DNA of 64,000 bases from Bolinopsis microptera (lineage: Eukaryota; Ctenophora; Tentaculata; Lobata; Bolinopsidae): contig NC_087077.1 of assembly GCF_026151205.1 (NCBI RefSeq), positions 4,526,001-4,590,000 on the forward strand. The letters are read 5' to 3'. Below are positions 35,177-46,000 of this stretch, piece by piece. Both the position numbers and the translations under genes were made by a program. Numbering within the stretch: position 1 is the first letter of the stretch; each line of letters opens with the position of its first letter. A model generated the notes under the pieces. The model was not told the origin of the DNA. It did no database searches and saw nothing but the letters and a program-made list of their open reading frames with translations.

Positions 35177-35312
35177 AATACAAAATTATTAAAAAAGCTT
35201 ACTGCAGAACAGTAACTGATGTTACAGAAAATCCAATACAGTCATGTCAAATTATCTGGGCAACATACAAGTCTAGAGACGGTGAAATAAACAGAGTGGT
35301 AGAAGATGCTAA

Positions 35313-35602
35313 AATTCAGAGAATTATTTCTGTATGTACGACCGCCCACGTGCAAATTAGATGAAAAATAGGAATTTGCATAGTAACCGTAGTAACTGGG
35401 GTTGTTACACGTACGTGCACGTGCAAAGATTTGTGATTGACATGTGACATTTTGATCGGTTTTGTCGATATTACGTTGTGTTTAGTGCGAGCAACATTTT
35501 AATCGGCTGTATCTTCGGTTGTGTAGGATATTTTTTGACGCGATTGAAACTTATCAACAAAAAACACTATTAGCTTTCTCCCTGTGACCACGGGTTTTCT
35601 AG
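35313..35602 (+). mobile_element. Helitron-like element, 3' body
   Basis: Matches 27441-27744 from aattcagagaatt to the terminal CTAG, followed by T. The pre-terminal hairpin CCCTGTGACCACGGG is better preserved here. It lacks the TCTCTACTAT start; see the orphan terminus at 27745. Confidence 0.75.
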
Positions 35603-35828
35603 TATATAGATAATATCACAATGATCCTATATAAAAATAAAAATCTTAGTAAAAAACCCTTAAAACCTGAGGAACATTTTAAAAAAACCTTTACAGTTAA
35701 AGTAGCCAAATGACAATCAAAGCACTGGCTCAAAATTTATAACTTAATCTGCTATTCTAACTGCACTACCGCTTTTCATCCCTCTTTCTCCTTTAAGAGC
35801 AATAATTGTTGTTCTCATGGATCCTTAG

Positions 35829-36050
35829 CTACTTACTAACTCCCTAGACAAGGTGACACAGGTTGTGAGATATTCTAGGATCTGTAATAACGTTGTTGCG
35901 TTTTCTGATAGGGTTTTAAAGTTTACTGATGATTTAATTGAGTTGGGTTTTAGACGGGATCGTCTTAGTAAAATATACTTATCTGTGGTAAAGAGGCATG
36001 GGCTAAAGAATAAGTTTGGTATTGGGTGTGGAAATATATTAATGCCTTGA
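35829..36050 (+). pseudogene. Retroelement C-terminal relic
   Basis: About 70 codons: VTQVVRYSRICNN, then VLKFTDDLIELGFRRDRL and a Lys/Arg-rich stretch. This resembles the segment after the RT core in Penelope-like and related proteins (R-x-x-R-I-C...L-x-x-x-G-F/Y). Too short to classify. Confidence 0.4.
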
Positions 36051-37108
36051 CCTATTGGCATCTATTTCTAATGTTGCAAAATATTTGTTGCACGTGTTGA
36101 ATTTAGTTTTATAATAACTTTGCAGCGGCGCAAATCGGAGTTCTAGAATGGCGCGGGAGATTACGCGGGAGATCTATTAGTTTAATTATTGGGTCAGTTC
36201 GTTTTAGGACGTGTCGACTACGTTTCAGTATACTTTATCCCTACCGTTTTATTACATTTATTACTTTATTTACCTATCACTATACATATTTAATCTTAAA
36301 TTATCATTTTAGTGGAACTATGTAAAAGGGGATCGTTGCTAGCGTCGAGACTGTCTTAACCCTGCCTTAGTCAGTTGAAAGTCTGATAGCATATGTTCCG
36401 TTTGATTTGACCAAACTAATGCCTTTCATTGCTTTATATGCATATTATTGCTGGTTGCTGAATTTTTACTCCATTGTACCCCTAGTTGATTTTAAGCATG
36501 TTCTGAGGAAATAAAATCGTAATCAACGTTTGCTCCAAGCCATTACATCAAAGTATTTTTTACTTTTCCGGTGACTGATCTTTTTATAAGAAATGAAATA
36601 GCTCTGGTGCTATTTCTTTTGTTGTAGTAGCTGAAATTATGCTTCAAAAGATGAGCTTTGAGGTCCTACGTTGTATGCAGTATGACCCGCCGTGCACGAG
36701 TGCGCGGCTCCCCTTTATCGTAAGAACGATTTAAAAAACCTTAGTGGAACGACCGTGGGGGTCACGACGTGATAGAAAGATTTTTCTATGTAAATGTTAT
36801 TGATAATGTATTATAGTTTTTGTATTGCGTTTATTAACTGTGTCTCAACTCTGCTTTGTTGAATACTGCTGGGATAGGCCAGCTACCATGGGGTAAGACC
36901 CATATGATAAGACAGATAGTATGCCTGGTTTTGGTCTTTAGGTTGGGTAGTGGTCGGAGCCTGCAGCGGATCTGCAATAGAGAAGTCAGACGGGGTCATA
37001 AAAGTGGCTACCTCAGCCTACATCGGTACCACGCCTCCTGCTTCTCTTAGGCCCCGGGAGTCTTTATTTAGAGACGAGTTGCCCGGGTTAACAATAAAGG
37101 CTTTGTAG
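36051..37108. other. LINE 5' region and flanking repeat
   Basis: Non-coding. Contains a block (36665-36775: atgacccgccg...gtgcgcggctcccc...gacgtgata) repeated at 41325-41421, and ttattaactgtgtctcaactctg (36831-36853) repeated at 41191-41213. Much of 36.8-37.1 kb is probably the 5' UTR of the LINE. Confidence 0.6.
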
Positions 37109-40100
37109 GCATCCCTCCACTTACCTGTACTCCAGAAAAGGACAAATTTAGGTAGTCGAGAGTCCTCGACGGTTGAAGCAGGAGAGGGACAGAGTTGTAT
37201 CTGTGTATGTGGACGTCGGTTTGACACAGTCAAAGGCAGGAATATCCATCGGGGTCGAATGAAGTGCATTTGGGAAGGGGAGTCGTCGGCTGGCAGTATG
37301 CCTGTAACTTCGACGGAGGTATCTAGCCAGGAAAACAACCACAGTGCTAGAGATATCCGGGCTCTCCTTGACAAGAGAATTTCAGTCGAACCACCTGCTA
37401 GCAAAAGAGACAAGGTGAAGTGGCCGGCGTCCAATGATGGTCGATGGAGTAAGTTTGATGAGTGTGTGGTAGAGAAGTTTGCAGTGGTTCTCAAGCGGAA
37501 ACCATTTCAAGAGAAGATGGTGAGTCATTGTGATGTAGTGTACGACGAGGGTGTCAAGTTGTTTGGTATTGTTGAAGTAGGTGCTGGTAGTGGAAAGAAG
37601 GCCATGAGCTTTAAGAACAGGCGAAAGGAGGAGATTGACAGCCTGATTGAAAAGAGGAAGCAGTTGAGGAGGAAGAAAAGGAAGGCAAGGAGTGAGATAG
37701 AGAAGGATGGTTATGAGGCATTATTGAGAGTGTTGGCTGGTCGTTTGATGAAGTTGAGGAGGGCTGAGAAAAGGAGACAGAAGCAGAGAGAGATAAGGAG
37801 AGTTAGAGGGGATTTTGGACGCGACCCTTTCAAGACAATCAAGGGAGTGCTAAATCCAAGTCCAGTGGGGGAGCTTAAGTGTTCAAAGGAGGAGCTAGAT
37901 GATCACTTGGCCAGAACGTACGGAGATCCAGCCCGGCAGCAGCCCCTTGGTATACTTGAGGGTCTGCCTGAGTGTGCTCCTGAACCCTCTGTTGCCTTTG
38001 ACCTCACAACGGTATCCAAGAAGGAGTTTGAGGAGGTTGTAAAGAAGGCAAGGAGCAAGAGTGCCCCGGGTAACAACGGGATCCCGTACACAGTGTACAA
38101 GAGATGTCCTGGTATTGCCAAGAATCTCTGGGACCTGTTAAGAACTGGATATAAGTTAGAAGAATATCCTGACAATTGTAGGTATTTCGAGGGTGTCTAC
38201 ATCCCAAAGGCGGATGGCGACTTTTCACCAAGTTCAGGACGGCCTATTTCCCTGGGTAACATTCAAGGGAAGATTTATTTGGCGATCCTGGCGAAGAGGT
38301 TGACCAGCTTTGTTGTCTCGAATGGATATGTAGACCTCTCTATACAGAAGGGTGGTGTGCCAGGCGTCCGTGGGTGCACGGAGCATTTTGGTGCCATGTG
38401 GGAGGTACTGAAGGAAGCAAAGGTCAAGAAGAAGGATCTGAGTGTGGTATGGCTTGACCTGGCTAACGCTTACGGAGCGGTACCCCATGTTCTGATTGCC
38501 AGGGCCCTCCGTTTCTACAACGTCCCCGAGAAGGTTATCAATATTATCCTACGGTACTTCTCCGGGGTATTCGGAAGGTTCTCCTCAAGAACGGTGACAT
38601 CAGACTGGCAGCAGTTTGAGATAGGAATCTTCATGGGGTGTGTGATATCAGTCATCTTGTTTGTCTTGTGCATGAACCTTGGGCATGAACACCTAAAGTC
38701 TAAGGTTCCGAGAAGCATTGAGTACATCAAGGATGACACACCGATACCAACTCTGAAGCTGTTTATGGACGATAGCTGTCTGACGACCGCACGTGCAGAG
38801 GATATGCAAACGTTACTCAATGTGTTTCAGAAGTACGTGGACTGGTCCAGATTTAAGTTAAAGTCCTCCAAGTCCAGAGCACTGGTGTTGAAGAAGGGAG
38901 TGGCTGTGAGGTGGGTTGAGGAGGTAGTGGTAGGAGAGGAGGAGGTGGAGAGAGAAGAGGTGTGTTTGCAGTTGGGTGGTGAGGTGATTCCGAATGTGTC
39001 AGAGAAGCCGATAAAATTCCTTGGGAGATGGATAAGAGTGGAAGGAAATGACAAATCAGTCATCGACTCAACCAAGGTCGACCTTAACACTTTTCTTCGG
39101 AGACTCGATGAAAGTTCCCTTACTGGACTTCAGAAGTGCTGGGGATATCAGTACATGGTCCTTCCAAAACTGAAGTGGCCTCTTGCCATCTATGATATTC
39201 CGATCACAACAGTTACCAGATGGGAACAGAATACCAATAGTTTCCTCAGGAAGTGGTTAGGGGTGGGGCACACTCTGAGTGGTCTTTGTCTGTTCAGTCA
39301 ATCATCCAGTGTGGCCTTACCGGTGAGCAGTTTGACAGATACATGGAAGATAGAGAAGTGTCGACTGTTGCAATCCTATCAGACATCTAAGGATGACCTG
39401 ATTAAAGCAGTCCAGCCCCAAGTTCGTTCTGGTAGAGTTTGGAGGCCTGAGACAGAACTGGAAGAGGCCAGAAGAGATTTGGTCTGTGAATCGGTGCGAG
39501 GGATGGTGCAACCTCAAAAAAGAGTTGGCATCGGTTTTGGTGACTGGAAAAAACCTTGGGAGAGGATGGATGAACGGGAAAGAGAGAGGGAGGTTATGCT
39601 GAGAGTGAAGGAGAACATTGAAAGAGAGAGGGAGGTGCAAGTAGGTTCTCTGGAGATGCAGAGCAGGTGGGGTGAGTGGAGAGAGCTCGTAATGAAGACG
39701 GATTTGAGCTGGCATACACTTTTTAAGTATGGTGACTCACTTATTGGGTTCATGCTAAGTGCTGTGTACGGCACCCTCTTAACCCCCTCTATGGTTTCCA
39801 AGTGGAGTGAAGATGAGGATGGGAAGTGCAAGTTATGTGAGGAGAGGATGGGCACCATTCAGCACATTTTGGCTGGGTGTAAGGTGGCCCTTAGTCAAGG
39901 AAGGTATAGATGGCGGCACGACAAGGTTCTGAAGCAGATCTCTGAACAGGTTGTCTTCCATTGTGATCGCCGAGTGAACACTTATAAGAACAAGGCCGGC
40001 GATGGAAGGCAGTTCATTGATTTTGTTCCTGCTGGGAAAAGAAAAGCAGGTACAGACGACCGGAAGGAGAGTCGTGGTTTTGGGATCCTGAGTGGGTATC

Positions 40101-40525
40101 GGGATTGGATAGTGCTGTCAGACCTTGAGGGGCAGCTTAAGTTTCCCAGTGAGATTGTGGAAACACGGCTGAGGCCGGACCTTGTGATATTCTCAAGGTC
40201 GGCAAAGACAGTTATTTGGTGGGAGCTAACAGTACCATCTGAAGAGCGGATCGCTGAATCGCACGAGTACAAGCTCGACCGATACAGCGGTCTGCAGGCT
40301 GAGATTCAGGCGAAAGGTTGGTGCTGTTATAATGCCGCAGTCGAAGTTGGAGCTAGGGGAGTGGTTGCGCAGAGTTTGGAGAGAGCTGCGAGGAGGATTG
40401 GTTTTAGGGGAAGAGAGCTGAAGAAGCTGGTACGGGACAGTGGGAAAGAGGCAGCCCACTGTTCCAGATGGATCTACTTGTTATCGAGAAAGAGGGAGTG
40501 GGAGTTCAGGAAGGTTGGAGCTTGA
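37109..40525 (+). CDS. LINE ORF, RT with restriction-like endonuclease
   Basis: Open from 37109 (after TAG at 37106); the first ATG is at 37259, so 1,088-1,138 residues. Before that ATG the frame encodes CVCGRRFDTVKGRNIHRGRMKC, a zinc finger typical of R2/NeSL-group N-termini, so translation probably starts upstream or at a non-AUG codon. RT: KARSKSAPGNNGIPY, RPISLGNIQGKIY, QKGGVPGVRGC, WLDLANAYGAVPH and LFMDDSCL, an FMDD box in place of YADD. C-terminus: knuckle CKLCEERMGTIQHILAGC, then WRHDKVL and RPDLVIF...WWELTVPSEE, the restriction-like nuclease core. The frame has no internal stop, suggesting a young and perhaps active copy. Clade (NeSL, Utopia or HERO) not determined. Confidence 0.88.
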   Translation, partial: ASLHLPVLQKRTNLGSRESSTVEAGEGQSCICVCGRRFDTVKGRNIHRGRMKCIWEGESSAGSMPVTSTEVSSQENNHSARDIRALLDKRISVEPPASKRDKVKWPASNDGRWSKFDECVVEKFAVVLKRKPFQEKMVSHCDVVYDEGVKLFGIVEVGAGSGKKAMSFKNRRKEEIDSLIEKRKQLRRKKRKARSEIEKDGYEALLRVLAGRLMKLRRAEKRRQKQREIRRVRGDFGRDPFKTIKGVLNPSPVGELKCSKEELDDHLARTYGDPARQQPLGILEGLPECAPEPSVAFDLTTVSKKEFEEVVKKARSKSAPGNNGIPYTVYKRCPGIAKNLWDLLRTGYKLEEYPDNCRYFEGVYIPKADGDFSPSSGRPISLGNIQGKIYLAILAKRLTSFVVSNGYVDLSIQKGGVPGVRGCTEHFGAMWEVLKEAKVKKKDLSVVWLDLANAYGAVPHVLIARALRFYNVPEKVINIILRYFSGVFGRFSSRTVTSDWQQFEIGIFMGCVISVILFVLCMNLGHEHLKSKVPRSIEYIKDDTPIPTLKLFMDDSCLTTARAEDMQTLLNVFQKYVDWSRFKLKSSKSRALVLKKGVAVRWVEEVVVGEEEVEREEVCLQLGGEVIPNVSEKPIKFLGRWIRVEGNDKSVIDSTKVDLNTFLRRLDESSLTGLQKCWGYQYMVLPKLKWPLAIYDIPITTVTRWEQNTNSFLRKWLGVGHTLSGLCLFSQSSSVALPVSSLTDTWKIEKCRLLQSYQTSKDDLIKAVQPQVRSGRVWRPETELEEARRDLVCESVRGMVQPQKRVGIGFGDWKKPWERMDEREREREVMLRVKENIEREREVQVGSLEMQSRWGEWRELVMKTDLSWHTLFKYGDSLIGFMLSAVYGTLLTPSMVSKWSEDEDGKCKLCEERMGTIQHILAGCKVALSQGRYRWRHDKVLKQISEQVVFHCDRRVNTYKNKAGDGRQFIDFVPAGKRKAGTDDRKESRGFGILSGYRDWIVLSDLEGQLKFPSEIVETRLRPDLVIFSRSAKTVIWWELTVPSEERIAESHEYKLDRYSGLQAEIQAKGWCCYNAAVEVGARGVVAQSLERAARRIGFRGRELKKLVRDSGKEAAHCSRWIYLLSRKREWEFRKVGA

Positions 40526-41325
40526 GAGTTCACTATAACATCTAGAGGTACCATAAACGTTATCTCGTCGCCAATTGCGAGCTCTAACGGGTCTCCTCAA
40601 GTGACTCTCGGATCAGATGGTGGTTCAAGGGTGGACTGCTGGGGCGCCTGACAGGAAACCGTATTGCGATTAAAGCCCCGAAACGGTGTCAGGTTGGTAA
40701 CTGATGATTCTGATCCATGCTCCTGTGAGTTTGCTGTTGTATCTCAACTCGCTAAACTGAGGCATCTCCGCATCTTGGGTGAATATGCGTACATCTTCAT
40801 ACTAAACCCAGGTGTGGCATGTGTCAGTGAATACGGGCGAGCGGATGCAATAGCGAAGGTGGTGTGACAAGGCCTAAAAGACACAGTCAGATAGTTGTCA
40901 GCTCGCTGACTGTAAGGGAGAAGGTATATCCGTATTTCGCTGCTACTGATGCAGTCCTTGATCTGGCAATCAAGGCTTCTCTGTTTTTCGTCTAACTATG
41001 TACCGTTGGGCTTGTGGAACCCGTCAGGGGGACATACATAGGTTAGAATGGTTTTGTGCACCAAGAGGAGTGAGGGAATGAGGGTTGAAGAGAGAGAGCT
41101 AGAGAGTTGTTAGGGTGGTTAGGATCAGTAGGTGGAGTGTTTGGTTGGAGCGTTCTGTTTTTGCTGTATAGCATTTTAGTCACTCCGCAGTTTATTAACT
41201 GTGTCTCAACTCTGTATTGCGTAAAATTTCACAGACGAAATGATTGCAGGGCACATGGAAGATTCACAATTCACCGTTTCGGCAAGTAGTTGATTCACTT
41301 TGTACTAGCATGAGCCTTGTCATAC
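40526..41325 (+). other. 3' UTR of the 37-kb LINE
   Basis: Non-coding. About 40805-41073 is the part also found, reversed, within the LTR element at 7709-7975, so it belongs to a repeated LINE 3' region. Confidence 0.7.
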
Positions 41326-41421
41326 GTTGTATGACCCGCCGCCCACGAAGTGCGCGGCTCCCCCTGTATCGTCAGGACGACCATAGTGAAACGACCGTGA
41401 GGGTCGCAACGTGATACAACA
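41325..41421. repeat. Flanking repeat of the 37-kb LINE, right copy
   Basis: tatgacccgccg...gtgcgcggctcccc...gacgaccatagtgaaacgaccgtg. Matches 36665-36775 with small indels. Confidence 0.8.
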
Positions 41422-41483
41422 TGAGCCCCTTCGGTCATTTTCATTTGTTTTTATCATTTGCATCAGTAATATCTATGATGTAT

Positions 41484-41799
41484 GGAAGCGCATGTGTGTC
41501 AAAAAGTAGTAACACACATGCGCTTCCTAAATAGGAAGCGCATGTTATGTGTGTTATATTACTACTTTTTGACTTCACATAGCCATGTGTCTACGCTTAC
41601 TGCGTGACGCGCTTGTTTCACAAGCGAGAGGGCTCTGGTTAGAGCATTTTTTGATTAACGGGTGATACTGGTAGGTTTACAACCTACCAGGACGCGCGCC
41701 GAGTTGTACTCGTCGATATATTGGACCGTCGACGAGTCCAACTCGGCGCGCGTCCTGGTAGGTTGTAAACCTACAACTTTTTGACACACATGCGCTTCC
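41484..41799. mobile_element. Fold-back element with nested hairpins
   Basis: Outer inverted ends GGAAGCGCATGTGTGTCAAAA at 41484 and its complement ending at 41799. Inside, 41484-41528 is itself a hairpin. 41671-41716 pairs with 41729-41774 (46-bp arms, 12-bp loop, one mismatch) and is rich in GCGCGC. No coding capacity. Target duplication not clear. Confidence 0.8.
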
Positions 41800-41915
41800 T
41801 AAATTATGAACATAATAGCCCGGAGTCCCTAGGTAACTGCTCACTCGCGCGCGGCAGGTCTTCAACGTGTGACGAAAAACTCCTTGCGACCAATTTTGAA
41901 CCATTCTGAGCACTG

Positions 41916-42120
41916 TAGCGCGATGCGTTACTGGGCCGCGCCCTAGCAGTTATGCTTCTCGCAAGATCGGCGAGATGCGCTACTGGGCCTTATATTATAT
42001 TTGATATTACCTGGGGACCTCCGGCTATCATGTTCATAAACTTAGAGAATAGGCGGAATGACAGGCTGAGCCATGAGCGCGGCCCAGTAAGATGCGATGA
42101 ATTGACATCGTCAATTAATT
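41916..42120. repeat. Dispersed repeat related to 27142-27201
   Basis: Contains tgtagcgcgatgcg(t/c)tactg near its start and gatgaattgacatcgtcaattaa at its end. The block gcggaatgacaggctgagc also occurs inverted at 51838-51857. Confidence 0.65.
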
Positions 42121-43029
42121 CTGAGCACTTTTCGTTCATTCATGAACCTGGGTAATGTTATCCCATATGCTACTTTTGATGGCCCCTAGACCTAGCTTGC
42201 AACTACATCCATCATTTACAATTATTTTAATAGCACCATTCATTTTCAGAGCTTATTAGGGAAAATAAATGCTTAATGCATGTCCCACTTTTGTCCCCAT
42301 AGTCCAAAAATCCCGAATCATCATCTCGACATTTTGGTCAAGGAAACGTCAGGAAAGCTCCTATTCATAGGTATTCCAAAAGGGTTCTGATGCTTCTAAA
42401 TTTTCCGTTAATAATTACAATACCAAAGCTTTCTTTACCTGGGGAGCCCAGGCTGATTGTTCACAAACACATTTGATTGAACTTGAAGCTGAACGCCGCC
42501 CAGTAAAACTTCCTTAGTTCCTTTGGTAATCTAACTTTCGGTTCTTCAATCGTGTCTTGTGCCATCCACAGCGATCTCATTAATTGGTCATACAAGAAAA
42601 ATTCGGTCAAAACGGTGAGAATTAGGGAACCCATGTCGCTTATATTTGAAAATGGGACAGAAATATCACAGTTTGGAGATTGTCCATAATTAAAGCTTTC
42701 TCCGGAAATCTGACTCCCATTACCCAGATTGTGCCTTCTGGTTCATAGCTATATAAGTATATCATTTGACATAAATTCAGCCAAAACCAACTTCCAGTAT
42801 ACCTTTCAGTAGGCAAAATACTAAGACTCTGCATTTAAAAACATTAATTTTTGTAAGGCAACATTAATCATACTAATACACATAGTATTGTACCACATTG
42901 TCAATACAGTTAATACAAATATCTGTTTGAAAATTAAAATAAGAGGACTGCGTCCTGCTGCAGTTCGTTACAGTTCGTTAAGACCAAGGTAATAAAATAA
43001 AACTAGTAGCCCAGCACTGCGTGTCTCTT
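42121..43029. other. Downstream region of the RAVER-like gene
   Basis: Non-coding. Probably 3' UTR and spacer. No feature recognised. Confidence 0.4.
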
Positions 43030-46000
43030 TTAGGTTCTGGCGAGGGAGGTAGCTGCACTGGCTCCCTGAAATGTGTTGTAGATTAAATGTTGTTATGTGT
43101 TTTACCTGAGCGAGGTACTTACGCCTTAGAAATTCATCGAGAATCAACATTCGACGTTAGCATGATTAAGATATACTATATATCAATAATAAGTAGCAGA
43201 ATACTTAGAAGAGAACATTACACTAAATGAAAGGACATATACTTACAGAAGTGCCCCTTAGAAGAGCTGTGTGTTGCGAAACCAAAGTATTATGTTGTTG
43301 TTGATGCTGCTGTTGCTGTTGGTACAACTGTGTGTACTGTTGGTAATACTGGTTTCTTTGTTCGTTCGTTGGCGCCTGTTGGGCTTGTGAATAGGCAGCA
43401 GCAGCCTGAAGAGTTAGATTTAACTTTTTAGCTCACAATATCAGAGGAGCATTAAAATATGGATAAAAATAAGGAAGGTTGAACATTACACTGACGAAAT
43501 CAATACTCAATATTGTGTGCGAGCTGAAGGACTTCTTATTATCATCCTTCCTCTACAAGTAGAAATGTAAATAATCAGCAGAAATAAGACGGAACAAAAT
43601 ATTCCCGATGTTGAACCATTTCATCATGAATGTTACCTGTTGACCAAGAAGTTGAACTTGTGAAGCAGCCTGCTGAATCTGTCCCTGTAACTGGAGCAAC
43701 TGAGCGGTGTTATCAGGTACAGGGGAGGGGGCAGGTTGCTGGGGCTGGATTGGCAAGTGGGTTTGGTGGAGCACCGCAGCAGCGCCAGGGTTTTGCACAC
43801 TCATAGCCGGCTGAAACAATAGTTTCAAATTTAGCGCGCGTTGTGTCAGAATAGCTTAGGTGCGCGCGAAAATGGCTGTACTTTCTTTGAGAAGATAATA
43901 TAGAAACTGCTAGTACCAGAAGATATTCCCGCGGATTATGAGACGGAAAACTTTAGTGGGTCAGTTGGGACAACGATCAGCAAGAAGAGGCCAAATTTGA
44001 CGTGCTACAGAGCGTTATTGATGCAGTCATTCCACTAAATTTTCTGATGTATCAACCACTTTAAGGTCAAACTGTACCTTAAAGTACTGTTACTAAATGA
44101 TTGGGAGTCAATCCCTTCCGAACCCAAATATCTTATATTTTTGAGTGACTTGTCATCGTAGCTACTACCCTTTAATTTGTTAAGGTCGTAATTGATGATC
44201 TTAGGAAGACTTGCAACAATCAGCTTATTATAACGTATATCGCACAATTACCCTTGCAAAATGTACTCGATGGTTTTGCTTTCAAAGTAAGAAAACAAAG
44301 AGATTTGTGAATTCCTAGCTGGGGTCACGTAATATATAGGGATTTAACTTACTCTGGCTTGAGGTGGCTGAAGAGGGGCCGGTTGCGGAGCTGGAATTGG
44401 GGATTGGTACACCTGTGAGGTCTAAATCAGGTTTATTTTCAACATCAAATAAAATTACTCGCATTTTAGAAATACATTACTATTTTGTCTCTCTAGATTA
44501 GATAAAGACCAGTAGATATACTAATAATTAGTACCGGTGTAGGGGTAGGCTGCTGCATAGGTTGCGGTGTAGGATGAGGCTGAGGTGAGGGTACTACATG
44601 AGGGGCTGAAACCGACGGCATGACAGGGGGGTGGTAGGTAGCTGCCGCCATCTGTTGTGGCATAGAAACTGCAGGAGGGGCAGCTGCAGGGTAACCAGGC
44701 GGGAACACAGCAGAGGCTGCTGGAGGGTATTGTGCTGGCATTATTGGTGGCATCGCTGGCATCATCGGGGGCATCACGTGCATTCCTGAAAACAAAAACT
44801 TTTAACTAAAACTTGCGTTGAATTTCTTTAAAATTAAATCTGTAAAAACGAGCTCCAATTGGTAAGATGAGCATAATTTGAGAGAGACTGGAATGTAAGT
44901 AGTCTGCAGCACACTCTAACAAAGCTAACCTGGCATAGGAGGCATGCCTGGCATCATAGGAGGAGGATGTCCCGGTGCTGGTGGCATGGAAGGAGGACCG
45001 TGTCCAGGTTGTCCGGGAGGTCCTGGTGGTTGCTGGAAGCCTGGGGCTGTGTAACGAGGTGGAGCTTGTCCGGGTGGCCCTTGATCTCTGTTCCTAGGAC
45101 AGTCCTTAGCCACGTGACCTCTCTGGTTGCAGTTGTAGCAGGTTCGGGTATCTTGACCAGGAGCTGGCAGGTGTAACATTTAAATAAGAAACTATATGGG
45201 CCATCCCTCAATTTCCCGTCCTATCAGTGATGTGCACTCGTTTTAACTTTTAAATCACTTTGACACGAGTTAAATAAACTGTATTTGTGTAAAAGGAAGA
45301 GACCGATAATACTCACGAGGACCCTGGTGGGGGAACTGGCCCCCATGGGGAGGTCCGCCCCTCTGTCTCGGACAGTCTCTAGCCATGTGACCTGTCTCGT
45401 TACAGTTGAAACATTTCCTGGTATCACCACCAGGTCGGTGCCCTCCTCGTCCCCCAGCTCTATCGTAAGGTTTCTGGTAGTGGGGTTTGTTGGGGTGAGG
45501 TGGGGGTGGCACCCCCTTGTTAGCTCCCAGCTCGTTCAGACCAACACTGTTGGATTGCTGACGGAGGGTGTGAGCCCCTGTCCGACCTGGTACTCCGAAT
45601 GCTAGGCGTAGAGAGCTGTTCCTGTGGGAGCTGTATAATGAGAGAGCTAGCTTTACCACCGTCTGTTAACTCTTATAAAAAACTGCTGTGTAACTTGAAA
45701 CAGGACCGGGAAATTTGATTTCAATTTCATGATTACTATCCAGTCAAACAGTGAAGTTGTATCTACGACAGATAAAGCAGAAAATAGAAAGAGCATAGGA
45801 CAGTTACCCTATTTGATAGTTGCTGAACATTCTCTGAGCTTTCTCTGCTGTATCTGGACTATCAAAGTCAACAAAACCGAACCCTCTCGACTCACCATTA
45901 GCCGGGTTTATCGCAATCTGGATAAGAAATAGATAAAGAAAATAAGTTAACTCATAATTGAGCGGTTATAAAGAACCGAGTTGTATTATTTATAACAATA

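Noticed and set aside
37259-40525. Host gene for the 1,088-codon frame
   Set aside because: RT core plus restriction-like endonuclease shows it is a LINE protein.
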